DNA from: Atribacteraceae bacterium
Lineage (GTDB): Bacteria > Atribacterota > Atribacteria > Atribacterales > Atribacteraceae
NCBI GenBank assembly: GCA_035477455.1
Contig: DATIKP010000069.1
Location: 1 to 34,638, forward strand
Direction: 5' to 3'
DNA length: 34,638 bases
How positions within the stretch are numbered: position 1 is the first letter of the stretch; every line of letters begins with the position of its first letter. The translations under genes and the position numbers were made by a program. This document shows, piece by piece, positions 1-8,223 of the stretch. The notes below the pieces were generated by a model. The model was given only the letters and a program-made list of their open reading frames with translations. It ran no database searches and was not told the origin of the DNA.

Positions 1-398
1 CGCAACCGTTTTTCAAGAACCTGCAGGGAAGGAGGGGCGATGTATACAAACACCCCCTCCGGAAAACTCCAGCGAACTTGTTGCGCGCCCTGGATATCGA
101 TCTCCAGAATCACATCACACCCCTGAGCCAACCATGCTTCGATTGGTTTCCGCGGTGTCCCGTAATAGTTTCCGTGGACCTTTGCCCATTCCAGGAAGGC
201 GTGTTCCTTTTTCATGCGTTCGAAGGTTTCGTTATCTATAAACGTATAATCAAGTCCTTCCCGCTCTCCAGACCGGGGGAGGCGGGTGGTCACTGAGACT
301 GAATACCTCAGTCCGTCGCAACAGGATATCACGGTTTTACGCAGGGTGCTCTTGCCTACCCCGGAAGGACCAGATATCACGAACAGAAGACCAGACAT
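1..398 (-). CDS. gmk: Guanylate kinase, C-terminus beyond window edge
   Basis: Guanylate kinase phosphorylates GMP to GDP with ATP in the cytosol, feeding GTP, dGTP and (p)ppGpp pools. The first 132 codons are visible. They start [18 protein letters not shown], with the P-loop SGPSGVGKS at about residues 9-17. The GMP-binding region follows ([19 protein letters not shown], then [13 protein letters not shown]) and then [14 protein letters not shown]. Family members are about 200 residues, so roughly the last third is cut off at base 1. The ATG is 3 bases after the yicC stop, with GGAGTGA just upstream inside the yicC end, so the two genes are almost certainly cotranscribed. The yicC-gmk order is common in bacteria. 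Identity is secure. Confidence 0.96.
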   Translation of the reverse strand, partial: MSGLLFVISGPSGVGKSTLRKTVISCCDGLRYSVSVTTRLPRSGEREGLDYTFIDNETFERMKKEHAFLEWAKVHGNYYGTPRKPIEAWLAQGCDVILEIDIQGAQQVRWSFPEGVFVYIAPPSLQVLEKRL

Positions 399-401
399 AG
401 G

Positions 402-1274
402 TCACTCCACGTTTTGGATTTGTTCCCGCATTTTCTCAAGGACTGTTTTCATATCGATGACCAAGGATGATATATCTACCGATCCGGCCTTGGAACCAAG
501 GGTATTGATTTCTCTGTTCAACTCCTGGAGAATAAAATCCAGTTCCCGCCCCAGGGGATGGTTCTTCTTGAACAGGCCCTCCATCCGGTCAAGATGGGTC
601 CGCAACCGGACAATTTCTTCATGGATATCGCTTCGTTCAACATAGTACACCAGTTCCTGGGCCAACAAACCCTCGTTGACCGGCGTAGAGGGGAGCATTT
701 CCTCCAGACGCTGCACAAGGCGATTTCGATAGTGTTCCTTCGTCGTTGAGGCATACCCGCTCACCGAATCAGTGAACCTTCGAACAGACCCAAGCAGCCC
801 GGCCAGGTCTTGCAGAAGACGGGAACCTTCGTTGGATCGGAACGCATTAAAGTATTGATAGGCTTCCTCGAGAATCGGGAAAAAACGATCCCACTCGCTC
901 AGCCATCGTTGATCATCTTTTTTGAGCTGGATAATTTCACCAACTTTGAGCAATAGCTCAATACTCGGTTCGCAGGGAAGATCGAGTTCGTTGGCGATCA
1001 TCCGAATGCCTTCGAGATAAGAGCGGGCCAGAGCGCTGTTCGGAACCACCGAAAAAGCTTCGGCATGAGGTTCGAAAGATATTTTTATTTCGACTTTCCC
1101 CCGTGAAATCCGCTCACGGAGGAAAGTAACGATGGCTTCCTCCCACAGGGTGAGTTCCCGCGGCAGTCGTATATGGACATCACAAAATCGGTGGTTCAGG
1201 CTTTTCAGGTTTATCCGATAATACCCCAGAGCTCCGTTCCCCTCTGCGTAACCAAAACCGGTCATACTGTTCAT
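402..1274 (-). CDS. yicC: YicC-family endoribonuclease
   Basis: YicC/YloC proteins are cytosolic endoribonucleases implicated in mRNA and small-RNA turnover and in stationary-phase survival. The 290-residue product matches the family in length and ends. It has the N-terminal SMTGFGYAEG signature, the LKSLNHRFCDVHIRLP segment, and a C-terminal DUF1732-type region (GRELDFILQELNREINTLGSKA, here split by its usual E-N-T core) near residues 245-268. The ATG at 1274 is chosen because AAAGGGG lies 7 bases upstream. It is first in a transcript with gmk and is preceded by a good minus-strand promoter (1310-1338). No catalytic residue is missing as far as can be judged by eye. Confidence 0.93.
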   Translation of the reverse strand: MNSMTGFGYAEGNGALGYYRINLKSLNHRFCDVHIRLPRELTLWEEAIVTFLRERISRGKVEIKISFEPHAEAFSVVPNSALARSYLEGIRMIANELDLPCEPSIELLLKVGEIIQLKKDDQRWLSEWDRFFPILEEAYQYFNAFRSNEGSRLLQDLAGLLGSVRRFTDSVSGYASTTKEHYRNRLVQRLEEMLPSTPVNEGLLAQELVYYVERSDIHEEIVRLRTHLDRMEGLFKKNHPLGRELDFILQELNREINTLGSKAGSVDISSLVIDMKTVLEKMREQIQNVE

Positions 1275-1285
1275 AAGTCGGCCCC

Positions 1286-1314
1286 TTTACAACGTTCTAT
1301 TCTGGGTCTATATT
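1286..1314 (+). promoter_or_regulatory. Sigma-70-type promoter for rqcH
   Basis: TTTACA (1286-1291) and TATATT (1309-1314) each match the consensus at 5 of 6 positions and are separated by 17 bases. The predicted start of transcription near 1321 lies downstream of an in-frame TTG at 1316, which supports the ATG at 1349 as the rqcH start. The site overlaps the oppositely directed yicC promoter. Confidence 0.65.
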
Positions 1315-1338
1315 ATTGAATAATGTTTATTCTGTCAA
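1310..1338 (-). promoter_or_regulatory. Sigma-70-type promoter for yicC-gmk
   Basis: Read on the minus strand there is a perfect TTGACA (bases 1338-1333), a 17-base spacer and TAATAT (1315-1310; 4 of 6 consensus). The predicted transcript start near 1303 leaves a leader of about 29 bases before the yicC ATG at 1274. The -10 element shares bases 1310-1314 with the rqcH -10 element. Confidence 0.6.
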
Positions 1339-1348
1339 CGAAGCCAAA

Positions 1349-3064
1349 ATGAGAACACTCGAAGGACTCCCCCTGCGTTTTCTGGTCGAAGAACTCACTC
1401 CGCTTTGCCTGGGTTCCCGAATACAGCGAATTGTCACCGGTGACCATCGGGAAACCCGGCTACAGCTCTCTAAAAAAGACCTCGCCGGCTGGCTGGTGCT
1501 TGCCTGCCATCCGGAAAAATGCGCCCTTTTTTTTGATCCGGAAAGATCATCGCGGCAAAAAAATACCCACTCGGGTTGGGAACAACTCCTGGCGAAATAC
1601 CTCGGCGGCGGAAGAATCGAATCCATCGAGCAGGTCGGCTGGGACCGGATCGTTAGGTTGACCGTCCGAAATCACAGCCTGTGGGGAGAGCACACCGCTT
1701 TTTCTCTGATCCTGGAGTTGACCGGTCGGAACGCGAACTGTATCCTGACGTTGCCCGACGAACAACAAACCGTCCTGGGAGCCCTGCGAACAGTTTCCAA
1801 CCAAGAGAGCCGCTTCCGAAACATCACTCCCGGAGAACCCTATCAGCTCCCTCCCCAGAAAAGAGAACGCATTAACCCCCTCGACTTCACCAATCAGTCC
1901 CCTGCGGGCGCACTCCCGGTTCCCCGCGCCGAGGAAATCCCCGACTGGCTGATTAAAACAGTGGATGGTATCGGTCCCTGTCTCGCCCGCTGGATCGCTG
2001 AACGGATGAAGCGGGAACCCGATGCTACGCTGTCACAAATCCAGGCTATCCTTTGGGAATTCGTTCATCCACTTCAGGAAAGAACCTACCAGGTGGCCCT
2101 GCTCCGCGACCCGCACTCAAAAAGACCCTTGAGTCTTACCTGGGCCGATTCCTCTGCCGCCCCGCCTCCGGAGGCCGGGATTTACTGGTCCTTCAACGAA
2201 GCAGTACGAGCGCTTCAAAAGACCGAAAGTGAATGGCAGACTCGGGAAACGGAAAAAAACCGCTTCCAGAGATACATCCGGAAAGAATTAGACTATATTC
2301 ACCGGGAAGAGGAAAAAGTCCACTCGCTTCTCCTGCCGGAGGAAGAAGTCAAAAACTTGAAACTCAAAGGTGAACTCCTGAAAATCCACTCAAATTTAAA
2401 GTCGGAGAACCTGCACGAACTGCGGGTCTCCAACCTGCTATCCGAACAGCGGGAGGAAGTGGTTATCGAACTCGATCCCCGATTCACTATCAGTCATAAC
2501 ATGCAGCGCTATTTTCGGCGATACCGGAAGGCCGTGCTCCGCAACATACAATTGAAGGGGAAATTGGAAAAAATCCAGAAAAAAAAATCCCTAATCCGAA
2601 CATCACTACACACGGGTTTCATAGAAGGGACGAGCCTGGCGGGCACTGCAACTCCATCGGATGATCGGTCCATAGGGGGGAGAGCGCAGCGCTTTCGAAC
2701 TCCCTTAGGCAATGAAATCCTGGTGGGGAAAAATAACCGGGAGAACCATGTTTTGATCAACCGCCTGGCGAATCGGAATGACTACTGGTTTCATGTCCGG
2801 GATTTGCCCGGTTCGCATGTTATTTTGAAGATAGTCAATTTCCAGTTCAACCCAGAAAGCGACCTTCTTCACGCGGCCCGCTTAGCTGCTTCTTTGTCTT
2901 CCGCAAAAAACTCCTCACGAGCCGAGGTCATCATGACCAGGGTCAAGCATGTGCGTTTCGTCCCCAGTGGTAACCTGGGAAAAGTGACCTTCCGCAACGA
3001 GCGCACTCTCGTTGTCGAGCCTACCCGGCCACGGGAACTCGTCTTGTTGGATAACCATTCATGA
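1349..3064 (+). CDS. rqcH: RqcH/NFACT ribosome quality-control protein
   Basis: RqcH binds 50S subunits carrying stalled peptidyl-tRNA and directs C-terminal alanine tailing, the bacterial counterpart of Rqc2/NEMF. Older annotations call it fibronectin-binding protein A. From the ATG at 1349 the product is 571 residues. An NFACT-N domain comes first (MRTLEGLPLRFLVEEL), with the functionally important Asp-Arg pair at D99-R100 (GWDRIV) and LTGRNAN after it. A helix-hairpin-helix-like part (about 210-240) and a charged coiled coil (about 310-440) follow, then NFACT-R/DUF814 (IGGRAQRFRTPLGNEILVGK, NDYWFHVRDLPGSH). An in-frame TTG at 1316 lies upstream of the predicted transcript start and was not used. 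It is the only plus-strand gene. Its stop overlaps the rluD stop by 6 bases, tail to tail. Confidence 0.93.
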   Translation: MRTLEGLPLRFLVEELTPLCLGSRIQRIVTGDHRETRLQLSKKDLAGWLVLACHPEKCALFFDPERSSRQKNTHSGWEQLLAKYLGGGRIESIEQVGWDRIVRLTVRNHSLWGEHTAFSLILELTGRNANCILTLPDEQQTVLGALRTVSNQESRFRNITPGEPYQLPPQKRERINPLDFTNQSPAGALPVPRAEEIPDWLIKTVDGIGPCLARWIAERMKREPDATLSQIQAILWEFVHPLQERTYQVALLRDPHSKRPLSLTWADSSAAPPPEAGIYWSFNEAVRALQKTESEWQTRETEKNRFQRYIRKELDYIHREEEKVHSLLLPEEEVKNLKLKGELLKIHSNLKSENLHELRVSNLLSEQREEVVIELDPRFTISHNMQRYFRRYRKAVLRNIQLKGKLEKIQKKKSLIRTSLHTGFIEGTSLAGTATPSDDRSIGGRAQRFRTPLGNEILVGKNNRENHVLINRLANRNDYWFHVRDLPGSHVILKIVNFQFNPESDLLHAARLAASLSSAKNSSRAEVIMTRVKHVRFVPSGNLGKVTFRNERTLVVEPTRPRELVLLDNHS

Positions 3065-3982
3065 CCTTCGGTGCTCTTCCCTCAGACGTGCGAGAAGAAG
3101 CTTCAGATCTTCGGGCAATGTGGCGGAAAAAGTGGCCCGCGCACCGGTCAGGGGATGTGGAAAGCTCAGTAGGAAGGCGTGCAGAGCGTGCCTGGATAAC
3201 CCGCTGACCGGCGTTCTCGTCCCGTATACCGTATCGCCGGCCACCGGAAAACCCTGCGAGGCAAGATGTACCCGAATCTGGTGGGTACGTCCGGTTGTCG
3301 GTCGTACGGAAAGAAGGGAAAAAGCCGGGCCGGTTATCAGGGGCTTGACCAAGGTACGGGCTGCCTTCCCCCCTCTTTGTTTCACCTCCATATACCAGGG
3401 TTTCGCCTGATTCCTGCCCAGTGGTAGATCAACGACGTTTTTAGCCTGCCAGCACCCTTCGACAACCGCCAGATACCATTTCTCAACTTGTCGTTCCTTG
3501 AATGATTTCACCAGAGACAAGTACGCGGTATTTGTTTTGGCTACAACCATAATCCCCGAGGTATCCCGGTCCAAACGCTGGACAATGCCGGGCCGCAAGG
3601 GGCGGCCATAATCGGCCAGGGTAATACCCAGCCCATAAAGGGCGTTTACCAGGGTGTCCCGCTGAAAGAGCGACACGGGATGAACGGTCATCCCGGCCGG
3701 TTTATCAACAACCAGAATATCCTCATCTTCGTAAACGACATCCAAGGGGATCGCTTGCGCGGGGGGAGCCTGACGATCCGCTTCCGGCCAACAGACCTCG
3801 ACCAGATCACCGGGGATGACTTTCTTCCCGGCTTTATTGGTCAAATGTTGATTGACGGTTACCCGGCCTTCCCGAATGATCCGTCCCAGTAGGGTTCGCG
3901 AAATCTCCGGATACTGGCGGGCAAGCCAGGAATCGAGCCGGCAAAAGGCCTCGTCATACACCTGTATCTTTTCGCTGTTCAC
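3059..3982 (-). CDS. rluD: RluA/RluD-family rRNA pseudouridine synthase
   Basis: It isomerises specific uridines in structured RNA, most often 23S rRNA helix 69 for RluD. An S4 RNA-binding domain lies at about residues 13-75 (RLDSWLARQYPEISRTLLG, then VNQHLTNKAGKKVIPGD), followed by the synthase domain. The catalytic motif QRLDRDTSGI gives Asp at about residue 128, and GRTHQIRVHLASQGFPVAGD is the family's third motif. The start is uncertain. A GTG at 3982 gives 307 residues and a normal N-terminus, but no strong ribosome-binding site is visible. The open frame extends to a TTG at 4033, inside lspA. Its start overlaps the lspA end by 29 bases, and lspA-rluD is a classic bacterial pair. The exact target uridines cannot be read from sequence. 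Confidence 0.9.
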   Translation of the reverse strand: MNSEKIQVYDEAFCRLDSWLARQYPEISRTLLGRIIREGRVTVNQHLTNKAGKKVIPGDLVEVCWPEADRQAPPAQAIPLDVVYEDEDILVVDKPAGMTVHPVSLFQRDTLVNALYGLGITLADYGRPLRPGIVQRLDRDTSGIMVVAKTNTAYLSLVKSFKERQVEKWYLAVVEGCWQAKNVVDLPLGRNQAKPWYMEVKQRGGKAARTLVKPLITGPAFSLLSVRPTTGRTHQIRVHLASQGFPVAGDTVYGTRTPVSGLSRHALHAFLLSFPHPLTGARATFSATLPEDLKLLLARLREEHRRS

Positions 3983-4439
3983 AGGTGGTTTCCAACCGCC
4001 AAAAATTGAGAAAGACCAGAACCAATCCGGCAATAATCACAACATCGGCCACATTGAAGGTTGGCCAAAAAGAGGGATTTAAAAAGTCAATGACGTGCCC
4101 CCATCGAAACCGGTCCAGCAGGTTCCCCCAGGCACCACCGAGAAAAAGCCCTGTTCCGGCATAATATGAGATTCCAGCCTGGGGAACCCGGGGGATCAGC
4201 CCCAGAAAAAAAAGGCTTACGGCTACCGTCAGAACCCCTAACCACAAAGGATTCAATAAAACCAGACCAAAAGCGCTCCCGATATTGAAGGCCAATCTCA
4301 GTTCAAACAATCCTTCAACAACCGTGATGGATCGATGGATAAGCGTACGTGATGCCCACCACTTGGTCGCCTGATCAAGGACGAGGGCACCGATAAATGG
4401 GAGAAGAAATGACAATGCTTTCGTACGCAAGATGATCAT
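3954..4439 (-). CDS. lspA: Lipoprotein signal peptidase II
   Basis: LspA is the inner-membrane aspartyl protease that cleaves diacylated prolipoproteins. The 161-residue product has four hydrophobic segments (about 9-25, 62-82, 88-105, 128-147). It also has the family signature: GGAWGNLLDR at about 101-110, then GHVIDF with catalytic Asp118, then PTFNVADVVIIAG with catalytic Asp132. The short gap between these Asp residues is in keeping with compact Gram-positive-type enzymes. Its ATG overlaps the divIVA stop in an ATGA junction, so it is probably translationally coupled. It is followed by rluD with a 29-base overlap. Confidence 0.95.
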   Translation of the reverse strand: MIILRTKALSFLLPFIGALVLDQATKWWASRTLIHRSITVVEGLFELRLAFNIGSAFGLVLLNPLWLGVLTVAVSLFFLGLIPRVPQAGISYYAGTGLFLGGAWGNLLDRFRWGHVIDFLNPSFWPTFNVADVVIIAGLVLVFLNFWRLETTCEQRKDTGV

Positions 4440-5035
4440 CGGTCAGAAAAACGTGAATCGTTTTGAAAGTCATCCAGTGAAAAACTGGTCACGTCTTCTT
4501 CCGGAACAACGTCGCCGGAAACGATTCTTCCCGGGTGTTGAGCCGGGTTACCGTTGTGAGGTGGTTTTTCGTCAAAGGGTAGGTCGAATTCCCTTTCTTT
4601 TCTTTCCATCCCCTGCAGAAAGGAATTCAGAAGGGATTTGAAACGGACAAGAAAGGCGTTGTATTTATTCTGGAGTTCCGTCCAACTATTTTCGATCTCT
4701 TTCTTTTTACGCAGGGCTTCATCGACGATTCTCTGAGATCTTTGCTGGGCTTCGCGCAGGACCATTTGCCCTTCCCGCCGGGCCAATTCTTTTTCCACCT
4801 CGGCCTGCATTTTCCAATCCTCGAGATGGAACTCCAGTTTCTCTACATGCTGCTGTCGTTCAGCGAGCTTTTTTTTCAGGTCCTCTCTTTCCTGGATCAA
4901 CCTATCCCGTTCCTTCAGTACTTCCTCCCACTGTTCGGCTAATTCTTCCAGAAATTCGTTTACCTCCGCCTCGCTGTACCCACGAAACACCCGGCTGAAT
5001 TCGTAATCAAGAATTTCTTCCGGTTTAATGGTCAT
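4436..5035 (-). CDS. divIVA: DivIVA-family septum/pole coiled-coil protein
   Basis: DivIVA senses negatively curved membrane at septa and poles and scaffolds division or envelope factors. The N-terminus MTIKPEEILDYEFSRVFRGY has the family's short lipid-binding head with the GYSEAEVNEFL element. A continuous charged coiled coil follows, about residues 25-115. The C-terminal 60 residues are a low-complexity, proline- and acid-rich tail. ATG 5035 is preferred because GAGAGG (5044-5049) sits 8 bases upstream and it makes an ATGA overlap with proC. The in-frame ATG at 5041 is only 2 bases from that site. It sits in the ylm-like neighbourhood downstream of ftsZ, as in Gram-positive bacteria, but no SepF gene is present between yggS and divIVA. 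Confidence 0.88.
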   Translation of the reverse strand: MTIKPEEILDYEFSRVFRGYSEAEVNEFLEELAEQWEEVLKERDRLIQEREDLKKKLAERQQHVEKLEFHLEDWKMQAEVEKELARREGQMVLREAQQRSQRIVDEALRKKKEIENSWTELQNKYNAFLVRFKSLLNSFLQGMERKEREFDLPFDEKPPHNGNPAQHPGRIVSGDVVPEEDVTSFSLDDFQNDSRFSDR

Positions 5036-5847
5036 CGGCATCGCCTCTCACCACCGGACATGCCGGTTTTCCGGTAAGATGCTTCAACGGCGTTCATTAC
5101 TGCAGCCCGCAGTCCCCCTTCTTCCAGGCGGCGTATCCCAGCAATAGTCGTTCCGCCAGGTGAAGCGACTTGATTCTTCAGTAACCCCGGGTGATTTCCT
5201 CGCGCTTTCAGAAGAAACGCGGTACCACACACAGTTTGCAGGGCCAGTTTCAGGCTCGTTTCCCAGGGAATCCCGATACTGACTCCTCCATCGGCCAGAG
5301 CCTCGACAAACATGGAGACAAAGCCGGGACCGCTTCCGCTGAGCGCAGTATAGGAGGCAAGATGTTTTTCTTCAGTTTCAAAAATCCACCCCAGGGTCGA
5401 CAGAAAAAAAAGAAAATCCTCCTTGCGGTCCTGTTCCATATCCGGCGAGAAACATACGGGGACAATCCCTTCGCCTACCTCAACCGCAAGATTGGGCATG
5501 ATCCGGACTATTCGTTTTGCCCCGGCGAGCGCACTCGCGAGATCACTAAGAGAGACTCCGGCCAGAACCGAAACGAACATGGCCTCCGGCCACCGCTGCA
5601 GGTGGATGCCCGCTCCCGAAAGATCGTCCGGCTTGAATGCGAGAACGACAATGGTTGGCGTGAAAGGTATCTCCTCCAGATGTGGTGCCCATGCGAGATC
5701 AAACTCGGCAGCCAGTTCCGAAGCCCGCTCGGAAATAACGTCATACAGGAAATACCGGTTTTTGCGGAGACGCTTTTCCCGACATAACCCTCTGACCAAA
5801 GCGCCACCCATATTACCGCAACCAAGAATCAGGACATTTTGAATCAC
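5032..5847 (-). CDS. proC: Pyrroline-5-carboxylate reductase
   Basis: It reduces 1-pyrroline-5-carboxylate to L-proline with NAD(P)H, the last step of proline synthesis. The N-terminal Rossmann motif is VLILGCGNMGGALVRGL. The central IVRIMPNLAVEVGEG and the dimerisation-domain signature LSGSGPGFVSMFVEALADGG (near residues 168-187) are also present, as is the late VASPGGTTIAGI motif. Length 271 is normal. The start is a GTG that overlaps the yggS stop (GTGA), with AAAGGAG placed correctly upstream inside yggS. A yggS-proC pair next to division genes is widespread. proC may share a transcript with the wall genes simply through operon architecture. Confidence 0.96.
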   Translation of the reverse strand: MIQNVLILGCGNMGGALVRGLCREKRLRKNRYFLYDVISERASELAAEFDLAWAPHLEEIPFTPTIVVLAFKPDDLSGAGIHLQRWPEAMFVSVLAGVSLSDLASALAGAKRIVRIMPNLAVEVGEGIVPVCFSPDMEQDRKEDFLFFLSTLGWIFETEEKHLASYTALSGSGPGFVSMFVEALADGGVSIGIPWETSLKLALQTVCGTAFLLKARGNHPGLLKNQVASPGGTTIAGIRRLEEGGLRAAVMNAVEASYRKTGMSGGERRCR

Positions 5848-6551
5848 AATATGCTCCTTTCACCGAACAATACTCTTCCCAAGCGTACAATCGTCGCCCC
5901 CTCCTCAACAGCCAGGGCATAATCGTCACTCATTCCCATAGACAACTCCCTGAGCGGGTGATCGCCGGTCACCCTCATCCGATTGACTTTCTCCAGAAGA
6001 TCCCGCAGTCTTTGGAAGCAACCTCGCACGAGAGATTCTGTGCCCACAAACGGAGCAATAGTCATCAGCCCCGTCACCCGAATCGGAGGAATATCCTGCA
6101 ACTTCTCAAGAAACGGGATAACCTCTTCTGCGGCAACACCTCCCTGGTTTTGGCTTCCGGTCAAGTTGACCTGAAGGAGAACCGGGTAGCTGACCATACC
6201 GAAGCGATCGAGATGTTTCTCTATAACCAACGCCTGTTTATGTGCATCAAGGGATTGAACCGAGTGAAACAATTCTATCACTTTTTTGACTTTATTGGTT
6301 TGCAGGCGGCCGATAAAATGCCAGCGGATCGGTGATCCGGAAAGGTGCACCATTTTCCGCTCGGCTTCCTGCAGGCGGTTTTCCCCGATCTCGTGTATTC
6401 CGGTCTCCACTGCCTCTCGAATTCTTTCCGGTTCCACGCCTTTCGCAACCGCATACACTACCACCGAGGAACTTTTCCTTCCACTGCGCTGGCAGCTTCT
6501 TTCGATAGTTTCGCGGATCCGATCAATATTCTCCGCAACCCTTAGGGTCAT
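5844..6551 (-). CDS. yggS: YggS/PLPBP pyridoxal-phosphate homeostasis protein
   Basis: This family binds pyridoxal 5'-phosphate on a lysine in an alanine-racemase-like barrel and keeps vitamin B6 and amino-acid pools in balance. No catalytic turnover is established for it. In the 235-residue product the PLP lysine is K37 in VVYAVAKGVEPE, where relatives usually read AVSKTKP. IGENRLQEA, RWHFIGRLQTNKVKK, LLQVNLTG and LSMGMSDDYALAVEEGAT follow in canonical order. ATG 6551 is chosen over an in-frame ATG at 6569 because it makes an ATGA overlap with the radical SAM stop, has GGAG about 10 bases upstream and gives a standard N-terminus. The homologue in Bacillus is ylmE, also downstream of ftsZ. 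Confidence 0.94.
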   Translation of the reverse strand: MTLRVAENIDRIRETIERSCQRSGRKSSSVVVYAVAKGVEPERIREAVETGIHEIGENRLQEAERKMVHLSGSPIRWHFIGRLQTNKVKKVIELFHSVQSLDAHKQALVIEKHLDRFGMVSYPVLLQVNLTGSQNQGGVAAEEVIPFLEKLQDIPPIRVTGLMTIAPFVGTESLVRGCFQRLRDLLEKVNRMRVTGDHPLRELSMGMSDDYALAVEEGATIVRLGRVLFGERSIL

Positions 6552-8221
6552 CGCGAACACACTCCGCATTCAGTACACCCATGTCCAAAGCAACGTCCGG
6601 CGGCCTCAGCGCGCTCCCCCCGTTCATTTTCCCCCTTCCGGTGTTCCTCGTCGATACCGGAACAAACGACCTGCCAGGGACGAAACTCTCCAGACCAAGG
6701 CGAACGAGGCCATTCCCACAGGTCCCGCCCGATTCCTCCCAGCAGGCTTTTCCAGGTTTTCACCGTGGAATCTCCACTATCCCGCACAAAGCGCGGTATC
6801 TGTTCTGACAACAATCGGTCAGCCCGGGCCAGAATCAATTCAACCCAAGCCTGACGGGGACTTTCCCCGGAAAAGGCCAAACCAATTTTTTTCAGTCCTT
6901 TTTCAAAAATCCGCTGCTCTTCCTTCCACCGTGAGAATGGCAAAGCAACCGTATCGGCCAGCGGAGTGAGCGGCTTAGGAACAAAAAAACTATACGAGAC
7001 AGTAATTTTCCCCTTTGGTCGATTGTCCGACGTAAGACCGGAAAGAAAATCGAGATCGTCCTCCGGCCCACTCCAGGGCTTTCCCAACATGAAGTATAGT
7101 TTAACGTTCATCCGCCTTGTATTCAATATATGATCCACGAGTTCAATCCATTGCCGGTTGTCGAGTGTTTTCCCCAGTATTTTCCTGGTGACTTCGTTTC
7201 CGCTTTCCGGTGCCAGGGTTACCGTACGGATTCCTCCAGCCGCCAAGCTGTCCAAAAGGTCCTTTCGTTCCCAGAGTGTCTGAGCGGAAAGCGATGAAAA
7301 AGTCGTGGAAAGGCGGAGCGCTTTCGCGTCATCAAGAATCCCAGTCAGTTGTGGATGGGCCAGGATATCCGCACCGACCAGACCGACTTTTCCGGAAAAA
7401 GCCAGTACTTGGCGGAACATCGCTCCGACCAAGTCGGTGGAGCGAGGACGCAGCGGCCGATAAATGACCGTCCCGGCACAGAAGCGGCACCGGTAACTGC
7501 AACCCCGGCTTATCTCGACCAGCGCGGTATTACGAAAATGGGTATGGGGACTGTAGATAAAAGTCCGGCATTCATGGGCTTCTACATCGACCCACTGGCG
7601 CTTTACCGGTAAGACAAGCGGGGACCGGCTTTCGAACCCGCCGAGGGTTCCTTTGCGGTAGATCGGTTTGACGAGAGACGGCAGGTATACTCCCTCGATT
7701 TCGGCCAAGGCCGTCAGCAGATCCGGTTTGTTTCGGACCCGTTCCCGCATCGTCTGCCAGATATACAATACTCTGGGCAGAGTTTCTTCACTCTCACCGA
7801 CGATAACCACATCGGCAAACGGCGCGACGATTTCGGGATTCAGTGTCGGTACCGCACCGCCGCCAATTACCAGTGGATCAGCAAGTTCCCGATGGAGGGC
7901 CAGAGGCTTCACCCGGCCTGCGGAGAGGATGGAAATTAAAGTCGGCAGGTCCCGTTCATAACAGAGGGAAAAGCCGATGATCGGGAAACAGAACAACTCC
8001 GCCCGACTTTCCAGGGAACGTGGACCACTGTCGGAAAAAAACCTTTCCGGCCGCCAGCCGACTAAGCCGTACACCAGGGAGAGAACGGTTTGGAAGCCGA
8101 GATTGGCCATTCCCAAGGCATAGGGTCCGGGAAATACCAAGGCAAAGAAATGGTTGCCCTGCTTAGCTCTCAGCCGAAGGCCTCTTTCCCGGAGCAAAAC
8201 ATCCTGGCCAACGGGAAACAT
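6548..8221 (-). CDS. B12-binding-like radical SAM protein (TIGR03960-like), function unknown
   Basis: The 557-residue protein has an N-terminal cobalamin-binding-like half (about 25-165; FPGPYALGMANLG, PLVIGGGAVPTLNPE, ADVVIVGESEETL). A radical SAM barrel follows. Its cluster motif is RGCSYRCRFCAG (C-x3-C-x2-C, near residue 240), with the SAM-binding TLAPESGNE later. At the very end lies a cysteine-rich tail, CFGHGCTECGVCSR, which could hold a second metal or Fe-S site. The architecture resembles the TIGR03960/YgiQ-type proteins, whose reactions are not defined. It starts 2 bases after the ftsZ stop and overlaps yggS by 4, so it is embedded in the division operon. I see no substrate clue. Related proteins often sit by DUF2344 and rng/rplU genes, which are absent here. 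Confidence 0.8.
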   Translation of the reverse strand: MFPVGQDVLLRERGLRLRAKQGNHFFALVFPGPYALGMANLGFQTVLSLVYGLVGWRPERFFSDSGPRSLESRAELFCFPIIGFSLCYERDLPTLISILSAGRVKPLALHRELADPLVIGGGAVPTLNPEIVAPFADVVIVGESEETLPRVLYIWQTMRERVRNKPDLLTALAEIEGVYLPSLVKPIYRKGTLGGFESRSPLVLPVKRQWVDVEAHECRTFIYSPHTHFRNTALVEISRGCSYRCRFCAGTVIYRPLRPRSTDLVGAMFRQVLAFSGKVGLVGADILAHPQLTGILDDAKALRLSTTFSSLSAQTLWERKDLLDSLAAGGIRTVTLAPESGNEVTRKILGKTLDNRQWIELVDHILNTRRMNVKLYFMLGKPWSGPEDDLDFLSGLTSDNRPKGKITVSYSFFVPKPLTPLADTVALPFSRWKEEQRIFEKGLKKIGLAFSGESPRQAWVELILARADRLLSEQIPRFVRDSGDSTVKTWKSLLGGIGRDLWEWPRSPWSGEFRPWQVVCSGIDEEHRKGENERGERAEAAGRCFGHGCTECGVCSR

Positions 8222-8223
8222 GC

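Noticed and set aside
1316-1351. TTG at 1316 as the rqcH start
   Set aside because: It overlaps the -10 elements and lies before the predicted transcript start; ATG 1349 gives a normal N-terminus.
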